In this document: piece after piece, positions 6,798 through 13,322 of the stretch
How the letters are laid out: each line of letters starts with the position of its first letter
Numbering within the stretch: the first letter of the stretch is position 1
NCBI GenBank assembly: GCA_937906765.1
Contig: CALCUV010000271.1
Coordinates: 1-13,322, forward strand
DNA length: 13,322 bases
Origin: an uncultured Prevotella sp.
GTDB taxonomy: Bacteria; Bacteroidota; Bacteroidia; Bacteroidales; Bacteroidaceae
Direction: 5' to 3'
The notes under the pieces: generated by a model
Seen by the model: only the letters and a program-made list of their open reading frames with translations
Told to the model about the DNA's origin: nothing
The model's database searches: none
Position numbers and translations under genes: made by a program

Positions 6798-7727
6798 ATG
6801 CTACGCCTTCTATTCCCCCTCCTTTTTGCCTTCTTCATCTTCCTCCCCAATCATTCACAAAACCCCATTCCTACAGCATGGATGAAGCAACTCCCCGACT
6901 CCATCCCGCTCTGTCACCTATCCATTCCTGCCACTCACGATAGCGGGGCGCTTGAGGGAGGAGAAGCTTTCCAAACGCAAGACCTTACTTTAGAGGAACA
7001 ACTTGAACTGGGGGTCCGAGGATTTGACATCCGCCTGAAGGCATGCGACAACAATCTCCTCGGTGTGTACCATAGCATCGTGTTTCAGGATATGTATTGG
7101 GAAACCGAGGTGCTCCCTACTTTCATCACCTTTCTTGAAGAGTACCCCTCTGAAACGCTTATCGTATTCGTAAAAAAGGAAGGTGGAAGCAACACCGCGT
7201 TTGCCAACCTGCTCACGCAAAGTCTTGCCTCACCCCAAAACGCTCCATATTTCGTAACCAACGTCTCCAATGACATCACACTCAGCACTTGTCGCGGAAA
7301 AATCATTTTGATCCATCGCGACAACCTACTCACCGACTTCCCTGGCGCCCAATGTCACGGTTGGCAAAACAACACCTCAAGTCTGATTACTCTAAAGGAC
7401 AGACACGGTAATGAGGTTGAAGCATCCGTTGAAGACCACTACCAATTCCCCACGGCGGAAAGTGCTAAAGAGAAATCCGCCCTTGCATGGTCACACATGA
7501 AGCAATCCATGAATGCAGATAAGCATTCCCACAAATGGTTCTTCACCTTTTCCAGCGCCACCGCCCTCCCCGAGGATGGTCCTCAAAAATTTGCCTCAAT
7601 CGTAAATGCCGAACTCGCCCAACTTACCCAACCACACCCTGCCACCTACGGAATGGTCTTCATGGACTTTGTTGGGGAAATGGACGGACGCACACTTATA
7701 AAAAACCTCATCCAAGCTAATTTTTGA
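6798..7727 (+). CDS. Secreted PI-PLC-like (X-domain) phosphodiesterase
   Basis: Predicted phosphatidylinositol-specific phospholipase C-like enzyme of 309 residues. I chose ATG 6798 because MLRLLFPLLFAFFIFLPNHSQ is then a clear signal peptide; an upstream in-frame ATG at 6711 would add 29 residues before it. PI-PLC X hallmarks follow: PATHDSGA with the general-base H47, RGFDIR (R74, D77), GVYHSIVF with H92, TLIVFVKKE near 140, and MDFVGE near the C-terminus, where bacterial enzymes carry the Asp partner. The known reaction is cleavage of phosphatidylinositol or GPI to inositol cyclic phosphate and diacylglycerol. Location would be periplasmic or exported. It is 111 bp from smpB and converges with the patatin gene on a shared terminator. 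The exact substrate cannot be told from sequence. Confidence 0.88.
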   Translation: MLRLLFPLLFAFFIFLPNHSQNPIPTAWMKQLPDSIPLCHLSIPATHDSGALEGGEAFQTQDLTLEEQLELGVRGFDIRLKACDNNLLGVYHSIVFQDMYWETEVLPTFITFLEEYPSETLIVFVKKEGGSNTAFANLLTQSLASPQNAPYFVTNVSNDITLSTCRGKIILIHRDNLLTDFPGAQCHGWQNNTSSLITLKDRHGNEVEASVEDHYQFPTAESAKEKSALAWSHMKQSMNADKHSHKWFFTFSSATALPEDGPQKFASIVNAELAQLTQPHPATYGMVFMDFVGEMDGRTLIKNLIQANF

Positions 7728-7751
7728 GGTTATAGAATAGGACAAAATAAG

Positions 7752-7789
7752 AATAGGAGATACCCACGGAAAAGGTACCTCCTATTTTT
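7752..7789. terminator. Bidirectional intrinsic terminator
   Basis: Bases 7752-7764 (AATAGGAGATACC) pair with 7774-7786 at 12 of 13 positions around a 9-nt loop, followed by a T-run to 7789 on the plus strand; the minus strand also has a T-rich stretch beyond the stem. It lies between the convergent PI-PLC and patatin genes and can serve both. Confidence 0.85.
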
Positions 7790-7814
7790 CATTTATACGT
7801 TCCCCAACATTTCC

Positions 7815-10046
7815 CTAAAAATAGAATCCTGCATTAACAAAGAAGTTCATCTTCTTGGTGTAAGGAGAATATCCCAACAGGGCTTGCAAGGGACCGAGTT
7901 TCGTATCCAAGGCATACCCCACGGAACCTCCGTAGATGGGGGCATGGCGGAAGATGGTGTTCACTTCGTGCCCCGCAACGGCAATGCTTGCGGAAAGGGT
8001 GGCATAGTGGTTCTTCGCAATGCGTTGGCGGAACTTCAGATTTCCCACAAGCGCCGTGCGGTCCACCGTCTCTATATGCGTTATCCCATCAAAGGGTAAC
8101 TGGTGGGGCAATAAGTACCCTGGACGCTCACCTCCCAAGGCATTGTAATAGAGCGGCGAGGCATTTTTACCGATTACCGCTCTACCATGCACGGAGGGTT
8201 GCAACACACTACGACTCCCCAAGCGCACGACACGCTCCCACGCGGCCTCAACAACGCTAAAGGGAGAATTGCCATCATAGCCGTAAAAATTATCCGTCAC
8301 TAAGTTATACCCCGCGCTAAACACGCTCCCTCGCCTGGGGAAATAACTTCTATCATAAGAGTTATAGCGAAGGCGGAATAAATAGTTTACAAACCAACTA
8401 TCTTCAAACATGGGTAAGTTCGTAGCCGTGGGAACCGTGAGCAAATCAATCTGGGTGTAGGCATCGGCACTTATCCCAAGGTCGTAACGGAAATTGCGCC
8501 ACCACACATTGGAATAGTTCACCTCCACCGTATGTCGGTCGTAGGTAGCATTCAGCAAGCGATCACCCTTCTGAAAGATGTCGCAATCGCCATGATAATA
8601 CTGATAGGAGCAATTAACGTGCTTCATCAACCCTGGCGTCAGGCGGTAATCAATGCGCCCCAAGTAGCGCTTCCCCACCCTGCCCGTGAGCGAGAGGCGT
8701 GAAGGGATGGGAGTGTCAAAGCGCAAACTGGCATTGAGCATCACCGAGGCTATCTCCTCCGTATCAAAGCGCGCACCCACATTGAGGTTCACCTCCTTCT
8801 TTCTTTGGAAAGAGAAGTGCAATCTATGACCATCCCCCTCATTATACAACTGGTAAGTAACATCGGCATACGCCAATTCATCACGCATGATCGCCACCGC
8901 CGTTTCTATCTGACTCAATGTGCCGTATTGACCCTCCTTAAGGCGAGAACGCTTCAGCAAATGCCGTTCCTCGCTGGGCGTAGTGCCCGAGAAAGTGATT
9001 TTATTAAAAATGATTCCCTGCCCTGTGGCATACGAAGTATAGGGTTCGGGAGGCGTTACACGCTCATCGGATTTCAACCCTATTTTCGCGCGCAAGGCTT
9101 GAAGGGCATCAAAGTGCTGTCGTGCCGTATGCTCGCCAATGATGAGCAACGAATCTACCGCTTCGTGTGAGAAACTCATCGTGGTGTATGGATGGGTATC
9201 TACATGGATAAACACATCCGTAAGGTCGATGTTCTCCTCTAATTTGTCTTGCGACATAAAACTCATCACGCGCATCAGCAAGTCCGACATGTTTGACAAG
9301 TCGTCACCCGTTTGCAACTTTTCTTGCACACTCACGCCGATCACAACGTCCGCGCCCATCGCACGTGCCACATCGGCGGGATAATTGTTGCGCATACCGC
9401 CATCGAGCAATACCATACTATCGAGCAACACGGGAGCAAACACCCCAGGGAATGCCATGCTCGCCCTTATTGCTGTGGGCAGGTCGCCACTCCTGAAGAT
9501 ATGCTCACGCCCCGTTTGCATCTCCGTAGCAATACAAGCAAAGGGACGAGGTAAACTATCAAAATCCAACGCTCCGTGATACCCTACGGTGAGTTCGGAA
9601 AAAAGCGTGTTGAGATTTTCTCCGTTAATCAACCCACTCACCTTAGGATGCTTGCGATGCAGAGGCACACTCAACAAATAGCGCTCCGCCTGCTCACGCT
9701 CCATAAGGCTTCGCTTGGGGGCTCTCACACGGTCGCTCAACAACACATCCCACTCCAACCTGCGCACCATACTATCCAACTGCTCGGGGGTATAACCAAT
9801 AGCATACAAACCACCAACAATAGCGCCGATACTCGTACCCACCACCATATCTACGGGCACACCCGCCTCTTCAATCACCTTAATCGCACCAATATGCGCC
9901 GCCCCTTTCGCACCGCCACCACTCAACACAAGCGCCACCTTCTTGCGCTTGCCATCATCCGCCTTTCCCTTCTGGGGCACAAACATCATCATGCTTACGC
10001 AAATAAGCAGGCACAAGGCACGAGAGTATATTCTTGAGTACTCCAT
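7815..10046 (-). CDS. Patatin-like phospholipase with C-terminal outer-membrane barrel
   Basis: A 743-residue predicted outer-membrane protein. The start MEYSRIYSRALCLL at 10046 gives a signal peptide ending near GKA (about residue 29); the frame is open further upstream but covers the promoter region. The patatin domain has all catalytic parts: oxyanion loop SGGGAKG (42-48), nucleophile elbow GTSIG with S72, and DGG with catalytic D215. A POTRA-like stretch around 335-420 (FNKITFSG, then ERHLLKRSRLKEGQYGTLSQIETAV) precedes a Bac_surface_Ag/BamA-like barrel ending in a terminal Phe (GFYF), as needed for barrel insertion. This layout resembles PlpD-type (type Vd) or Omp85-patatin fusions, expected to hydrolyse acyl esters of phospholipids. 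It is convergent with a second lipid hydrolase and divergent from the MFS fragment. Confidence 0.92.
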   Translation of the reverse strand: MEYSRIYSRALCLLICVSMMMFVPQKGKADDGKRKKVALVLSGGGAKGAAHIGAIKVIEEAGVPVDMVVGTSIGAIVGGLYAIGYTPEQLDSMVRRLEWDVLLSDRVRAPKRSLMEREQAERYLLSVPLHRKHPKVSGLINGENLNTLFSELTVGYHGALDFDSLPRPFACIATEMQTGREHIFRSGDLPTAIRASMAFPGVFAPVLLDSMVLLDGGMRNNYPADVARAMGADVVIGVSVQEKLQTGDDLSNMSDLLMRVMSFMSQDKLEENIDLTDVFIHVDTHPYTTMSFSHEAVDSLLIIGEHTARQHFDALQALRAKIGLKSDERVTPPEPYTSYATGQGIIFNKITFSGTTPSEERHLLKRSRLKEGQYGTLSQIETAVAIMRDELAYADVTYQLYNEGDGHRLHFSFQRKKEVNLNVGARFDTEEIASVMLNASLRFDTPIPSRLSLTGRVGKRYLGRIDYRLTPGLMKHVNCSYQYYHGDCDIFQKGDRLLNATYDRHTVEVNYSNVWWRNFRYDLGISADAYTQIDLLTVPTATNLPMFEDSWFVNYLFRLRYNSYDRSYFPRRGSVFSAGYNLVTDNFYGYDGNSPFSVVEAAWERVVRLGSRSVLQPSVHGRAVIGKNASPLYYNALGGERPGYLLPHQLPFDGITHIETVDRTALVGNLKFRQRIAKNHYATLSASIAVAGHEVNTIFRHAPIYGGSVGYALDTKLGPLQALLGYSPYTKKMNFFVNAGFYF

Positions 10047-10103
10047 AACGTTATTCCTTTTGTTTCGGGGGCACAAATTACACACCCCACATTCGTATAT
10101 TTG

Positions 10104-10111
10104 CAAAAGTA
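10104..10111 (-). promoter_or_regulatory. Candidate -7 element for the patatin gene
   Basis: On the minus strand this reads TACTTTTG, an exact match to the Bacteroidetes -7 consensus TAnnTTTG. It lies about 58 bp upstream of the start codon. The -33 region is only T-rich, without a perfect TTTG. Confidence 0.5.
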
Positions 10112-10166
10112 TGACTTTTTGGGTAAACAGAAAAGTTTTGAAAGTGTACATATCTACGGATATTAT

Positions 10167-10174
10167 TATCTTTG
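10167..10174 (+). promoter_or_regulatory. Candidate -7 element for the MFS gene
   Basis: TATCTTTG matches the Bacteroidetes TAnnTTTG consensus. A TTTTG at 10136-10140 is too far upstream (26 bp) for a standard -33 element. It implies a transcript starting near 10181 and supports translation from ATG 10239 rather than 10182. It is divergent to the patatin promoter. Confidence 0.4.
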
Positions 10175-10238
10175 TGGACGCATGAAAAATCTTTGGATTG
10201 AGAAACGACTCCACGCTGAAGCTCATGTAAATATTATT

Positions 10239-10628
10239 ATGACTACCACGAAAGACTATAGCAAGACGAAGTTGGCGTGTTACCTCGGATTTGTAACTCA
10301 AGCCATTGTGGCGAATTTCACGCCGCTACTCTTTATTGCTTTTCACCATGAGTACAAAGTTTCGATAGCCAGTTTGGCACTCATCCCTGCGGTGTTTTAC
10401 ATCGTTCAACTAATCACAGACTTGCTTTGTGCCAAGTTTAAGAATTTGGATTACCGCAAGGGCATTATCCTCTCTGAAATCACGGCTGCCTTTGGTCTTA
10501 TCGGGTTGGCATTCATCCCCTCCCTATTCTCCAATCCCATGATTGGGATTCTCATTTGCGTCACCATTTATGCCGTAGGTAGTGGATTGATAGAAGATTG
10601 CCCAAAGGCAAACAAAAATGAGATATAA
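10239..10628 (+). pseudogene. Truncated MFS transporter (5' fragment only)
   Basis: Encodes the first part of a major facilitator superfamily permease: MTTTKDYSKTKLACY, then hydrophobic segments at roughly 12-34, 43-64, 76-95 and 99-118, with the loop LCAKFKNLDYRKG resembling the conserved MFS loop between helices 2 and 3. MFS-like sequence stops at AVGSGLIE (about 10593); homologues continue here through another eight helices. The next residues, DCPKANKNEI, then TAA, do not look like transporter. No remaining 3' half is found on either strand downstream of the IS, so this is a deletion or rearrangement rather than a simple insertion. Start ATG 10239 is preferred over 10182 because of the candidate promoter. 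Substrate cannot be inferred. Confidence 0.75.
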
Positions 10629-10783
10629 CAACTGGTAGTTATGCGAGCATTGCCCTCTTACGGGGGCATTACGAAAGTGATTTACAAAATTTTCTACGTT
10701 GCCTAAATACAAACAATACAGTGCTGTAACATGCTTGCAGAAGAATTTGTTATATAGAAGCAATACATTGGAATAAAGTTTTG
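10629..10783. other. Gene-poor stretch downstream of the MFS break
   Basis: I find no convincing gene here. It contains a short hairpin (TGCCC, 8-nt loop, GGGCA near 10653-10670) without a T-run, and an ATAAC/GTTAT mini-palindrome near 10625-10642. Composition is more AT-rich than the left part. Its origin relative to the broken MFS gene is unclear. Confidence 0.5.
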
Positions 10784-10863
10784 TACCAAGGCCTGGTATT
10801 TTAAGTACCACTACTGGTAGAAAAAATACCAAGCCTTGGTAAAAAAAATACCACTACTGCTAT
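10784..10863. repeat. Array of four phased palindromic units
   Basis: Two alternating 15-mers: TACCAAGGCCTGGTA (10784), TACCACTACTGGTAG (10806), TACCAAGCCTTGGTA (10827) and TACCACTACTGCTAT (10849). Start-to-start spacings are 22, 21 and 22 bp, about two helical turns. The third unit is a perfect 7+1+7 palindrome. The units are separated by A- or T-tracts of 5-8 bases. It abuts the left end of the IS. Confidence 0.8.
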
Positions 10864-10871
10864 TTTTAAGG

Positions 10872-10889
10872 TATTGCTGTCTGGTAAAC
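10872..10889. repeat. IS left terminal inverted repeat
   Basis: TATTGCTGTCTGGTAAAC; pairs with 12279-12296 with one mismatch. It begins 23 bp after the start of the last unit of the palindrome array. Confidence 0.85.
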
Positions 10890-10910
10890 TTCGAAAAAGC
10901 ACACTTTATG

Positions 10911-10952
10911 TATCCACATCCCCGATAAAATGGTGATGTGGATATTATTTTT
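10911..10952 (+). terminator. Hairpin inside the IS left end
   Basis: TATCCACATC (10911-10920) pairs perfectly with 10935-10944 around 14 nt, followed by TTATTTTT on the plus strand. It would stop plus-strand transcription entering the IS from the MFS side. The minus strand beyond the stem is not T-rich, so it is a poor terminator for the transposase itself. Confidence 0.65.
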
Positions 10953-10967
10953 GAAAAGTAAGCCCCC

Positions 10968-12185
10968 TTACTCAAATAATAGCAATTGTATATGAGGTGA
11001 AATCTCCTTCTCTGAGAGTATTTTCAACTCATCTTTGTTCGGATTTTCCAAGAATGAGATAAGATCTACGTAATACATCAGTGTCATCCTTATGAGTGTT
11101 ACGATTTGTGAGAAGGATACCTGTCGTTTTAACTTTCTACTGATTATCGTACAGAGTAAATTTGCAATTAATACCGTCCAGGTTTGAATCTGAATGGCAT
11201 TGATACTATCGCCATAAAAGAAATGAAGTGGAAAGTTTTGCTTGAGTTGTTTATATAGTGTTTCTATAGCCCATCTGCGTTTGTAAATTTCCTCAAGATC
11301 CTCAACAGATAATTCAAAGTTATTGGTCAATAACACCACAGACTTCTTAGAATTGTTGCTCCATAGTTCCACCCTTCTTGCTTCATGTTTAAGTTCGCCC
11401 TTCTCAAACAAAATGTGCATATCTGTATGAGTAACCAATCCGTCTTTACTTACGTAAGCAACAGAAGAGAGTTCTTTGTACTTGAGATTCTTCTTCATTT
11501 TGGTTACATAACACACCCCTTCTTCTGTAAGTCTTTGAAATTGTGCATAATCAATGTATGCTCTATCCATGGCAAGCGTTGAGTTTTGGGGTAGATGCAC
11601 TTCTTTCAATAAGTAATGGTCATGTTTTGCCGCAGAGGTGAGTTGTACAACCATCGGTACGCCCACATGATACTTCATTACAGTATGCACCTTCATACCT
11701 CCTTTCTTCTTACCGCTCTTCGGATGTCTCCCAACGCCCTTTAATAGGTTGTCGAAAAGCGTAATGGTGGTTGAATCCATCATATAGAGCGCTCTTTCCC
11801 AGTCCTTTTCAGCCCCTTTATTTCAGCTGTCCGCTAAAAAGGGGGCATATTGCTCTAACAAGGAGGCATAGACACTCGCAAAAAACTCTTGAGGACGGCG
11901 TTGGTTGGCTTCTGCCAATGTGCTGCGTCGAACTACGTAATCAATACCCAAATGGTTGAGTTTATTTATCTCTGCCTTCATGCCAATCTCAAGTTCCCGC
12001 AAAGAATCATAGTGACGCAAGACGCCGAAAAGCATGATGATGAGGTGAGTCCACCCGTCAAGACGCTTTACATACTTCTCACTACCGATAGTTTGACGAC
12101 TCAATTGCTTAATTTTTGCCTTGTCAAGCAAATTTATTACCTGTGTATACACCGGCGTCCGGTAAAAAAATGTACTTTTGACCAT
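10968..12185 (-). pseudogene. IS4-family transposase with in-frame TGA
   Basis: DDE transposase of about 405 codons, split by a single TGA at 11823-11825. The upstream part (120 codons) has a DUF4372-like N-terminus: STFFYRTPVYTQVINLLDK, then YVKRLDGWTHLIIMLFGVL. The downstream part is in the same frame: the 13 codons between the TGA and ATG 11783 are open and read NKGAEKDWERALY, leading into MMDSTTITLFD (first catalytic Asp), LAMDRAYIDY (second Asp) and YKRRWAIETLYKQLK (YREK box with the catalytic Glu). So this is a nonsense change, not a frameshift; CGA to TGA (Arg) would be the simplest. TGA is used as a normal stop by the PI-PLC gene here, so a reassigned code is unlikely. Probably an inactive copy, or a base error. 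Confidence 0.85.
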
Positions 12186-12229
12186 GTTTCAATAATGTTT
12201 TTGTGGTGAAAACAAAGAAACAAAAAAGA

Positions 12230-12262
12230 AGCTGAACTCCAAACATGGAATTCAGCTTTTTT
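12230..12262. terminator. Hairpin inside the IS right end
   Basis: AGCTGAACTCC (12230-12240) pairs with 12247-12257 with one mismatch around a 6-nt loop, followed by TTTTT on the plus strand. On the minus strand the mismatch becomes a G-U pair and a T-run also follows. It lies upstream of the transposase start (12185) and would block read-in transcription from outside. Confidence 0.75.
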
Positions 12263-12278
12263 CTGTGATATCAAATAT

Positions 12279-12296
12279 GTTTACCGGACAGCAATA
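12279..12296. repeat. IS right terminal inverted repeat
   Basis: Reverse complement reads TATTGCTGTCCGGTAAAC; matches the left end at 17 of 18 positions. Confidence 0.85.
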
Positions 12297-12323
12297 ATTT
12301 CTCATACATTCATATAAATCTTA

Positions 12324-12361
12324 AAAGGGTGTGCCAAAATTCATATTTTGACACACCCTTT
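12324..12361 (-). terminator. Terminator of the HAD/UbiA operon
   Basis: Bases 12324-12340 pair with 12345-12361 at 16 of 17 positions (a G-U in minus-strand RNA) around a 4-nt loop. The stem carries GGGTGTG/CACACCC and the minus strand continues TTTTAAGATTT. It sits 18 bp beyond the HAD stop codon. Similar GGGTGTGTCAAAAT hairpins are, as I recall, frequent at gene ends in this phylum. Confidence 0.85.
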
Positions 12362-12378
12362 ATATTTAGCCCTCTAAT

Positions 12379-12999
12379 TTAATGCCCCAAATAAAAGCCC
12401 TCATCTGCAAATTCAAGTAATTCCTTATCTCCTTGACTATCCCCATAAGCATATAAATAGCTTATACTACCCTTTGGATAGACTTCAAGCAGGCGTTCCA
12501 CCTTTTGGGCGCCGTAGCAATTTGGAGAACTAAAGCGCCCTGTCAGTTTGCCTTCGGAAGAAACTTCTACACGTGTAGCAATGACCTCATCCACTCCTAA
12601 GTTTAAGCAGATCGGGCGCACCCATTCATCCATACTTGCACTTACAACGCATAGGGTATGCCCCTCGGAAGCATGCCCCTGCAACCTTTTGAGCATAGAA
12701 GTATTCAGCATAGATTTTGCCTTGTGGGAGAAGTCCTTTCCCCACTGCACGAATTGTTCGTAGGAAACTCCACTGTAAAAATAAGCAAAAATTCGCTCTT
12801 TCAATTTGCCATTTGAATACCGCCCCATCATCATAAGCAACAACCAAGGTGAGTAGCGCAAAATTCCAAGAAGCATTCGGGGGAGGCCATGCGTAAAGCG
12901 TACGAACGCAAGGAAGGTATCTTTTGTTGTTAATGTCCCGTCAAAGTCGAAAGCGACGAGTATAATATCTCTATTTGGGGGATTCTCAAGAATACTCAT
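12379..12999 (-). CDS. HAD-IB family phosphatase
   Basis: A 206-residue HAD-superfamily hydrolase, subfamily IB (phosphoserine-phosphatase-like). Motif I is FDFDGTLT with nucleophile D18 and general acid D20; motif II is VVSAS; motif III Lys is in GAQKVERL; motif IV is YGDSQGDKELL, binding Mg2+. A helical cap with hydrophobic LRYSPWLLLMMMG lies between motifs I and II, typical of the HAD-IB group that sits beside membrane-lipid genes. Start ATG 12999 leaves a 17-bp gap to the upstream UbiA stop codon; an alternative ATG at 13053 would overlap UbiA by 37 bp. Co-transcription with UbiA is likely. The substrate is probably a phosphorylated lipid or its precursor, but this is inference from context. 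A strong terminator follows. Confidence 0.85.
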   Translation of the reverse strand: MSILENPPNRDIILVAFDFDGTLTTKDTFLAFVRFTHGLPRMLLGILRYSPWLLLMMMGRYSNGKLKERIFAYFYSGVSYEQFVQWGKDFSHKAKSMLNTSMLKRLQGHASEGHTLCVVSASMDEWVRPICLNLGVDEVIATRVEVSSEGKLTGRFSSPNCYGAQKVERLLEVYPKGSISYLYAYGDSQGDKELLEFADEGFYLGH

Positions 13000-13016
13000 T
13001 ATACCATTTTTATGTT

Positions 13017-13310
13017 TTACATATAGAGAATAATTGCAAACATCCCTACCCAACCAATAATACAGAGTTGAATGAAGGGATCCTTCAACAATACCCTGGT
13101 AGGACTACCACTTTTCCCATCAACAAGGGTTAGTTGCATGTAACGCAAAATCCCAGCCAACACGAAAAGAGAGGTGACATAAAGATAGCAACTCCCAATG
13201 CGCTCTACTACTTCTTCAGATACGGTATAAAGAATGTAACACATGATGGTGGAAGCCGGTTGGTTGATTTGGTGGCAGGAAGTATCTATGATAAGGATAC
13301 AGGAATTCGT
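13017..13310 (-). pseudogene. UbiA-type prenyl-phosphate phosphoribosyltransferase, 3' end only
   Basis: The C-terminal 75 residues from Met at 13244 resemble decaprenyl-phosphate phosphoribosyltransferase-like UbiA proteins: CYILYTVSEEVVERIGSCYLYVTSLFVLAGILRYMQ, then DGKSGSPTRVLLKDPFIQLCIIGWVGMFAIILY, giving two or three membrane helices. Family members attach phosphoribose to a polyprenyl phosphate and are about 290 residues long. Upstream of 13244 the frame stays open only to a TAA at 13311-13313, and residues before about ASTIM no longer look like a membrane helix. The gene therefore appears cut off near 13245-13262, either by a real rearrangement or by an assembly join. The HAD phosphatase follows after 17 bp. 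Confidence 0.65.
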
Positions 13311-13322
13311 TTAGGTGCGAAT
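13245..13322 (+). other. Possible plus-strand coding fragment, carboxypeptidase-regulatory-like
   Basis: The plus frame starting at 13245 is open to the window end and reads DGGSRLVDLV then AGSIYDKDTGIRLGAN. The latter closely resembles the start of CarboxypepD_reg-like domains (pattern G-x-V/I-x-D-x-D/E-T-G-x-x-L-x-G-A-N) that open SusC/TonB-dependent receptors and related Bacteroidetes surface proteins. Only 26 codons are visible and no start codon or signal peptide precedes it, because the sequence upstream is UbiA on the other strand. It probably marks a junction. Short length keeps this tentative. Confidence 0.35.

Larger units (their letters stand above)
10872..12296 (-). mobile_element. 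IS4-family insertion sequence, about 1.43 kb
   Basis: Bounded by terminal inverted repeats that match at 17 of 18 positions (10872-10889 and 12279-12296; both read TATTGCTGTC, then C or T, then GGTAAAC inward). It holds one transposase frame on the minus strand that shows the IS4-type Y-2-R-3-E-6-K signature. Hairpins lie inside both ends. No direct target duplication is seen in the flanks (AAGG on the left, ATTTCTC on the right), so the flanks may have been rearranged after insertion. Internal composition is AT-rich compared with the left half of the window. Confidence 0.88.

Noticed and set aside
10182..10238. Alternative upstream start for the MFS protein
   Set aside because: It would start at about the predicted transcription start and adds a charged, non-MFS-like leader; ATG 10239 fits better.
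10653..10670. Intrinsic terminator after the MFS fragment
   Set aside because: Short stem and no following T-run on either strand.
10524..10832. Minus-strand frame of 102 codons
   Set aside because: It covers the palindrome array and the antisense of the MFS 3' end, with no domain, signal or neighbour logic.
10784..10863. CRISPR-like or integron attC array
   Set aside because: Units are 15 bp with 6-8 bp A/T spacers, no integrase and no cassette genes; phased palindromes describe it better.
10968..12185. Programmed frameshift transposase (orfA/orfB type)
   Set aside because: Both halves are in the same frame, separated only by one stop codon; no slippery site is needed.

Overview
The window reads as a piece of a Bacteroidales chromosome, most likely a gut or oral Prevotellaceae-like organism. 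The evidence is the run ileS, dksA-like, lspA, DUF4296 lipoprotein (a Bacteroidetes arrangement), the absence of clear Shine-Dalgarno sites, candidate promoters of the Bacteroidetes TAnnTTTG type, and an IS4-family transposase with a DUF4372-like N-terminus. I assign it by family recognition only; no searches were run.

Left part (1-6686, all plus strand): the 3' three quarters of ileS, a TraR/DksA-like regulator with a degenerate zinc finger, signal peptidase II (lspA), a DUF4296 lipoprotein, a small unknown protein, a DMP19-family protein and smpB. This is a housekeeping co-directional cluster. Five of its six gene junctions hold long imperfect hairpins whose arms are tandem 7-mers or 8-mers matched by inverted copies on the other side. 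There are three sequence families: AAGGTT/AACCTT octamers, GACAA/TTGTC heptamers, and GGAGAAA/TTTCTCA heptamers. Two junctions carry clearly homologous composite copies that differ in the number of an internal 7-mer. This is the most unusual signal in the window.

Middle (6687-10628): a secreted PI-PLC-like phosphodiesterase (plus) and a patatin-like phospholipase with an outer-membrane barrel (minus) converge on a shared hairpin terminator. Divergent from the patatin gene is the 5' part of an MFS transporter, cut short after about 118 codons.

Right part (10629-13322): a gene-poor stretch with four palindromes spaced 21-22 bp, then a complete IS4-type element of about 1.4 kb. The IS has 17/18 matching terminal repeats, internal hairpins at both ends, a transposase interrupted by one in-frame TGA, and no visible target duplication. 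Beyond it, on the minus strand, lie a HAD-IB phosphatase and the 3' end of a UbiA-type prenyltransferase, probably co-transcribed. The UbiA homology stops near the window end, where a plus-strand frame looks like the start of a carboxypeptidase-regulatory-like domain. The truncated MFS, the IS without target duplication and this junction together suggest a rearranged region, or an assembly join at the far end.
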